A stretch of DNA of 9,064 nucleotides from Armatimonadota bacterium (lineage in GTDB: Bacteria; Armatimonadota; Zipacnadia; Zipacnadales; UBA11051). Of this stretch, positions 5,863-9,064 are shown piece by piece. Position numbers and translations under genes: made by a program. Under the pieces are notes generated by a model, which ran no database searches, was not told where the DNA came from, and saw only the letters and a list, made by a program, of their open reading frames with translations. The DNA lies in assembly GCA_030612305.1 (NCBI GenBank), contig JAUWOG010000060.1, positions 1 to 9,064 on the forward strand. The letters run 5' to 3'. Every line of letters begins with the position of its first letter. Positions within the stretch are counted from its first letter, which is position 1.

Positions 5863-6447
5863 ATGGCCGAGGTAAATGTCAAGTACTTCGAGATAGCCGG
5901 GCCGCAGAACACCGACGAGACTCTGCAGGCGGCTGCGGCGAGAGCAACCGACCTGGGCATAGGCCAGGTCGTAGTCGCGACCACTACGGGCAAGACCGCG
6001 CTCCGTGCGGCGGAGCTGATCCCCGACATGGACACGATTGTCGCCGTGACGCTCCATGCCGGATTGTGGGAAGTCTATGCAGGTCCCGATGCGGAGATAG
6101 TCACGCAAGCCGAAGAGAAGGGCGTAAAGTTTCTGACCGGCGTACACGCGCTGATGGGGTCAGTCGCCAGTGCCATTCAGAGGGAATTCGGCGGCCTGCC
6201 TGCCGAGGAAATCATCGCGCGCACGTACTACACGATCTCCCAGGGAACCAAGGTCGCTGTCGAGTGCATGATCATGGCTGCCGACGCCGGCCTGCTCAGG
6301 ATGGATGAGGACATCGTCTCGATCGCCGGCACCAACGGCGGCGCGGATACCGCCATGGTCGTCAAGCCCACCTTCAGCAACAAGTTCTTCGAATGCCGCG
6401 TGCGCGAGTTCATCGCACTGCCGCGAGCCGATGAGGGCGCGCACTGA
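5863..6447 (+). CDS. Stand-alone pyruvate kinase C-terminal-domain-like protein (AF0103/MTH1675 type), copy 1
   Basis: 194 residues. It opens with VKYFEIAGPQNTDETL (6-21), then VVVATTTGKTALRAAE (36-51), TGVHALMG (92-99), SQGTKVAVECMIMAADAGL (126-144), and ends with GADTAMVVKPTFSNKFF (160-176) and REFIALPR. The order matches, from memory, the archaeal proteins AF0103 and MTH1675, which SCOP classes as PK C-terminal-domain-like. In pyruvate kinase that domain binds allosteric effectors; here there is no catalytic barrel, so it is not a pyruvate kinase. A role in binding a phosphorylated metabolite or nucleotide is inference. ATG 5863 has AAGGAGG at 7 nt (5849-5855). It is about 62% identical (117 of 189 gapless positions, by eye) to the next gene, which starts 13 bp after its stop. 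The tail ADEGAH is absent from the second copy. Confidence 0.85.
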   Translation: MAEVNVKYFEIAGPQNTDETLQAAAARATDLGIGQVVVATTTGKTALRAAELIPDMDTIVAVTLHAGLWEVYAGPDAEIVTQAEEKGVKFLTGVHALMGSVASAIQREFGGLPAEEIIARTYYTISQGTKVAVECMIMAADAGLLRMDEDIVSIAGTNGGADTAMVVKPTFSNKFFECRVREFIALPRADEGAH

Positions 6448-6460
6448 GGGGACAAGCTCC

Positions 6461-7030
6461 ATGCCCACCGTGTCAGTACACTATTTCGAGAAGCCAGGCC
6501 CGCGCAACACCGAAGCGACACTGCGGTCCGCCAGGAAGCGAGCCGGGGAACTGGGCATCTCGCAACTCGTGCTGGCCTCCAACACCGGCCAGACCGCGCT
6601 GACAGCGGCGGAGATGATGCCGGAGATGGAGCGCATTGTTGGCGTCACCGAGGCCGCCGGGTGGTGGGACATAGACACGCCGCCCGACCCGGAGACAGTA
6701 GCGCAGGCTCAGGAAAAGGGCGTCCGCTTTGTCACTGGCACACACTCGCTGATGGGCGCGGTTTCCTGGGCAATACAGAAATCCTTCGGTGGCCTGCCTC
6801 CCGTAGAACTCATCGCCCGCACCTACTACGCTTTCTCCCAGGGCACAAAGGTCGCCATCGAGTGCCTGATCATGGCCGCAGACGCCGGCCTCATCAACAT
6901 GAGTGAGGACGTCATCGCCATCGCCGGCACAGGCAAGGGCGCCGACACGGCCATGGTAGTCAAGCCGGCCTTCAGCAACGAGTTCTTCAATCTCCGCATC
7001 AGGGAGTTCGTGGCCATGCCCAGAGGCTGA
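6461..7030 (+). CDS. Stand-alone pyruvate kinase C-terminal-domain-like protein (AF0103/MTH1675 type), copy 2
   Basis: 189 residues aligning without gaps to copy 1. It has VHYFEKPGPRNTEATL (6-21), LVLASNTGQTALTAAE (36-51), TGTHSLMGA (92-100), SQGTKVAIECLIMAADAGL (126-144), GADTAMVVKPAFSNEFF (160-176) and REFVAMPR. Conservation is strongest from about residue 87 to the end. The stretch 64-81 differs most: copy 1 has LHAGLWEVYAGPDAEIVT, copy 2 has EAAGWWDIDTPPDPETVA. That makes it a good candidate for different ligand or partner specificity. Start: ATG 6461 with GAGGGG (6446-6451) at 9 nt, overlapping the TGA of copy 1. The frame is open back to 6305, but that part is out-of-frame copy 1. The pair is probably one transcript and may form a heteromer. 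Its 3' end faces the gmhB-like gene with 6 bp between stops. Confidence 0.85.
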   Translation: MPTVSVHYFEKPGPRNTEATLRSARKRAGELGISQLVLASNTGQTALTAAEMMPEMERIVGVTEAAGWWDIDTPPDPETVAQAQEKGVRFVTGTHSLMGAVSWAIQKSFGGLPPVELIARTYYAFSQGTKVAIECLIMAADAGLINMSEDVIAIAGTGKGADTAMVVKPAFSNEFFNLRIREFVAMPRG

Positions 7031-7036
7031 ATGGAA

Positions 7037-7639
7037 TCATCGTTCGGCAAACTGGGGCAGTGCGAGGATGATGTCAACGGCCTGGGAGAGGCTTTCCGCT
7101 ACATAGTCCGGCGGCACGAGACAGCGGCTGAGGTGGTCCGTCACCTGGGCATCCCCCTCCGGGAAGCCCTGATGCCGGGGCAGTTCCCTCCGTGTGGTCA
7201 GGAAGATGCTCGTGCAGCCGACGCTATGGGCGGCGTTGATGTCGCCGCAACTGTCGCCGACGAGAAGCGAGCGCGGCAAGTCGAGGCCGTACTTGGCGGC
7301 GGCGGTGAGAAGTGACCCCGCCTGCGGCTTACGACACCAGCAGCCCTCGTCCGGCCGGTGCGGGCAGTACTCGATGCCGTGGATCAGCCCGCCGGCCTCT
7401 GCGACCTCGACGCGCATTCGAGTGAGTATCCCCAGCAGCGTCCGCGCCGAGAAATACCCCCGACCGACGCCCGACTGATTCGTTATCACGTAGGCCTCGA
7501 TGCCGGCCTCATGCAGCCGCCGCAAGGACTCCAGCGCATCCGCCCGGAAGTGGAATTCCTCCCAGCTCTTCACGTAATCATAGCTGTCTTCGTTGATCAC
7601 GCCGTCCCTGTCGAGAAAGACGGCCGGCCGTTTGCGCAA
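7037..7639 (-). CDS. gmhB: HAD-IIIA phosphatase, D-glycero-D-manno-heptose-1,7-bisphosphate 7-phosphatase-like
   Basis: 200 residues. HAD motif 1 is FLDRDGVIN with nucleophile D10 and acid D12; motif 2 is ITNQSGVGRGYF (52-63); K104 in CRKP is the motif 3 lysine; motif 4 is VGDSCGD (127-133). A CxH...CxC zinc site (C92, H94, C100, C102) is intact and marks the GmhB / HisB-N group. GmhB removes the 7-phosphate in ADP-heptose or GDP-heptose precursor synthesis; HisB-N removes the phosphate from histidinol phosphate. The TNQSG.GRG loop and length favour GmhB, but no other heptose gene is nearby, so the substrate is unproven. The only usable in-frame start is TTG at 7639, with GGGGAG (7652-7647) 7 nt upstream; an in-frame TAA lies about 45 nt before it. 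Confidence 0.83.
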   Translation of the reverse strand: MRKRPAVFLDRDGVINEDSYDYVKSWEEFHFRADALESLRRLHEAGIEAYVITNQSGVGRGYFSARTLLGILTRMRVEVAEAGGLIHGIEYCPHRPDEGCWCRKPQAGSLLTAAAKYGLDLPRSLLVGDSCGDINAAHSVGCTSIFLTTRRELPRHQGFPEGDAQVTDHLSRCLVPPDYVAESLSQAVDIILALPQFAER

Positions 7640-7683
7640 AGCAATGCTCCCCGAATCCCGGTCAATATCACTGACATTGACAT
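7597..7683 (-). CDS. Possible 28-codon leader ORF overlapping the gmhB-like start in another frame
   Basis: On the minus strand GGAGG (7692-7688) is followed after 4 nt by a doubled ATGTCAATGTCA. This opens a 28-codon frame starting MSMSVILTGIRG and ending at TGA 43 nt inside the phosphatase gene. The ribosome site is better than the one used by the TTG start. It could be a leader peptide for translational coupling, the trace of an indel that moved an original ATG out of frame, or chance. Confidence 0.25.
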   Translation of the reverse strand: MSMSVILTGIRGALLCANGRPSFSTGTA

Positions 7684-7703
7684 CTTACCTCCACGCAGTT
7701 GTC

Positions 7704-7734
7704 TTGGCAAATCCCGCACGCAATGAATTATACT
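7704..7734 (+). promoter_or_regulatory. Putative promoter of the MazG-like/mnmA operon (TTGGCA-19-TATACT)
   Basis: TTGGCA (7704-7709, 5 of 6) and TATACT (7729-7734, 5 of 6) with a long 19-nt spacer. The -10 overlaps the minus-strand TATAAT by four bases. Predicted start near 7741, which rules out the in-frame GTG at 7739 as the start of the next gene. Confidence 0.4.
7727..7732 (-). promoter_or_regulatory. Perfect TATAAT -10 box for the gmhB-like gene
   Basis: TATAAT reads on the minus strand at 7732-7727, about 88 nt before the TTG start and 44 nt before the leader ATG. I see no convincing -35 at 15-19 nt, so the call rests on the -10 and its place in a divergent gap. Confidence 0.4.
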
Positions 7735-7804
7735 GTCCGTGCAGCGCAAAGAGCACTGTCCCGGGGGCGGAGCGAGTGCTGAGACTGCGGGGGAGCATCA
7801 CGCC

Positions 7805-8095
7805 ATGACGATTACCGAGTTCCAGAAGCTCATCGAAGACATCTACTATGACAAGGACAGCGGGCGGGGGATGGAAGCCACCTTCATGTGGTTCGTCGAG
7901 GAGGTGGGGGAGCTGTCGCGGGCGCTGCGCCGAGGCTCGCGTGAGGAACTCCAGGACGAGTTCGCCGATGTCGCTGCATGGCTGGCGACGCTGGCCTCGA
8001 TTGCCGGCGTCAATCTCGAAGCGGCCGTCACCGAGAAGTATCAAGGCGGCTGCCCCAAGTGTGGCTCAACCCCGTGCCGGTGCAGTGATGTGTGA
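7805..8095 (+). CDS. MazG-like nucleotide pyrophosphohydrolase with C-terminal four-cysteine tail
   Basis: 96 residues from ATG 7805. The all-alpha NTP-PPase signature is clear: EEVGEL (32-37) and DEFADV (51-56), giving the EExxE...ExxD magnesium ligands (E33, E36, E52, D55). TEKY at 76-79 closes the last helix. Such enzymes hydrolyse (d)NTPs to NMP and pyrophosphate and act as house-cleaning enzymes; this one's substrate is unknown. The tail CPKCGSTPCRC (C83, C86, C91, C93) looks like a small zinc-binding element. The start is supported by GGGGGAG (7789-7795) at 9 nt and by the alpha-helical domain beginning at MTITEFQKL. The upstream GTG 7739 would add 22 residues unlike the family. It lies 18 bp before mnmA and is probably co-transcribed with it. 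Confidence 0.85.
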   Translation: MTITEFQKLIEDIYYDKDSGRGMEATFMWFVEEVGELSRALRRGSREELQDEFADVAAWLATLASIAGVNLEAAVTEKYQGGCPKCGSTPCRCSDV

Positions 8096-8113
8096 GACGT
8101 GGGTGGGTAAGAC

Positions 8114-9064
8114 ATGGCGCGAGTAATGGTGGCAATGAGCGGGGGAGTGGACTCGGCAGTGGCGGCGCTGCTGCTGAAGCAGCAAGGCCACGACCTCTGC
8201 GGCGTGACCATGAAGACCTCCGACTCACCCGCACTGGAGCCGCTCTGGGATGACACGCTCGCACGGGCAGGGCAGGCCTGCGCCATCCTCGACATCCCCC
8301 ATCTGAGCGTTGACTTCTCCGCTCAGTTCGCTGCCGATGTCGTTGCCGATTTCGTCGCTTCCTATGCCGCCGGCCTGACACCGAACCCGTGCGTCATCTG
8401 CAATCCCGCTCTCAAGTGGGGACACCTCCTGCATTACGCCATCGCCGAGGGGTATGAGTACCTGGCAACCGGCCACTATGCGAAGGTCCGGCAGGGCGAT
8501 GACCGGCACCAGCTTCTGCGCGGCGCTGACAGTGACAAGGACCAGTCGTACATGCTCTGCCGCCTCACTCAGGAGCAACTTCGTCACACCATCTTGCCAC
8601 TCGGCGAGTACACCAAGATGCAGGTGCGGCAACTGGCGGCTGAGGCATATCTGCCGCAAGCCGAAGCGCCCGAAAGCCAGGACCTGTGCTTCGTGGCCGC
8701 GGAGGACTACGGGGAGTTCCTGGCGGGGCGAATCGAGCTGATGCCCGGGCCGATACTCGACACCGCAGGGAACACCCTCGGCCGGCACCGGGGATTGGCA
8801 CTCTACACCGTCGGACAGCGCAAGGGACTGGGGATAGCCCACTCCGCGCCGCTGTTCGTCATACGCAAGCAGCCGGAGACCAACCCGCTCGTCGTCGGCC
8901 CGCGCGAGGCGGCATTGAGCAGCACGTGCCGTCTGGGCCGTCTCAACTGGGTAGCAGTGGAGGCGCCCGCAGACGGTGCAAAGATCAGCGGACAGATTGA
9001 GGTGCGCTACCGGACCCGGCCGGTGCCAGCCATCCTGGAGGTGACCGGGGACGCCGCGACGGTG
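8114..9064 (+). CDS. mnmA: tRNA-specific 2-thiouridylase MnmA (3' truncated by window edge)
   Basis: 317 codons open to the last base; the usual protein is about 350-380 residues, so only the end is missing. The PP-loop SGGVDS (9-14) binds ATP. TPNPCVIC (89-96) with C96 and ESQDLCF (187-193) with C192 match the two catalytic cysteines (102 and 199 in E. coli). ATGHYAKV (118-125), KDQSYML (142-148) and YTVGQRKGLG (231-240) are standard MnmA stretches, the last in the central domain. The enzyme activates U34 of tRNA-Glu, -Gln and -Lys by adenylation and transfers persulfide sulfur to give s2U34. The region after MK (35-52) is several residues shorter than in E. coli or B. subtilis and lacks their Cys-Thr. 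Start ATG 8114 gives the typical MARVMVAMSGG; the ribosome site GGGTGGGTAAG is weak, so coupling to the upstream gene is likely. Confidence 0.96.
   Translation, partial: MARVMVAMSGGVDSAVAALLLKQQGHDLCGVTMKTSDSPALEPLWDDTLARAGQACAILDIPHLSVDFSAQFAADVVADFVASYAAGLTPNPCVICNPALKWGHLLHYAIAEGYEYLATGHYAKVRQGDDRHQLLRGADSDKDQSYMLCRLTQEQLRHTILPLGEYTKMQVRQLAAEAYLPQAEAPESQDLCFVAAEDYGEFLAGRIELMPGPILDTAGNTLGRHRGLALYTVGQRKGLGIAHSAPLFVIRKQPETNPLVVGPREAALSSTCRLGRLNWVAVEAPADGAKISGQIEVRYRTRPVPAILEVTGDAATV

Noticed and set aside
8028..8842. Minus-strand frames opposite mnmA
   Set aside because: The plus-strand frame runs uninterrupted to the window edge with all MnmA motifs; the opposite frames are shadows.

Overview
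This 9 kb GC-rich bacterial window is tightly packed with protein-coding genes on both strands. I see no rRNA, tRNA, CRISPR array, transposon or phage gene. It contains core bacterial genes (mnmA, dut, a lipoprotein with a lipobox), a gmhB-like phosphatase, a GH51 arabinofuranosidase and two stand-alone pyruvate-kinase-C-domain proteins. This mix suggests a free-living, probably uncultivated bacterium of an Armatimonadota- or Chloroflexota-like lineage. The sequence alone does not settle the phylum.

Layout, left to right. (1) 1-1956, plus strand: the C-terminal end of a GH51 alpha-L-arabinofuranosidase, then a divergent class III PLP aminotransferase. (2) 1974-4548, plus strand: a putative promoter, then a membrane-anchored cyclophilin, a BolA-like small protein, a DUF6504-like small protein and a YihY/BrkB membrane protein. 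(3) 5656-4555, minus strand: dut followed by a TlpA/ResA-like thioredoxin lipoprotein. (4) 5657-5862: a divergent control region. (5) 5863-7030, plus strand: two tandem paralogues of the AF0103/MTH1675 (PK_C-like) family. (6) 7639-7037, minus strand: a GmhB-type HAD phosphatase. (7) 7640-7804: a second divergent control region. (8) 7805-9064, plus strand: a MazG-like pyrophosphohydrolase with a four-cysteine tail, then mnmA, which runs off the right edge.

Functional threads are housekeeping and quality control: nucleotide-pool sanitation (Dut, MazG-like), tRNA thiolation (MnmA), and extracytoplasmic folding and redox (cyclophilin, TlpA-like). The most interesting parts are the tandem PK_C-like pair and its control region. 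There, dut and the pair appear to be read from back-to-back promoters that share one palindromic -35 hexamer, and each leader carries an extra element (an inverted repeat on the dut side, a possible 11-codon leader ORF on the other). The gmhB-like gene starts at TTG, with a better-placed but out-of-frame ATG upstream. Two convergent gene pairs are each separated by only 6 bp, leaving no room for ordinary terminators.
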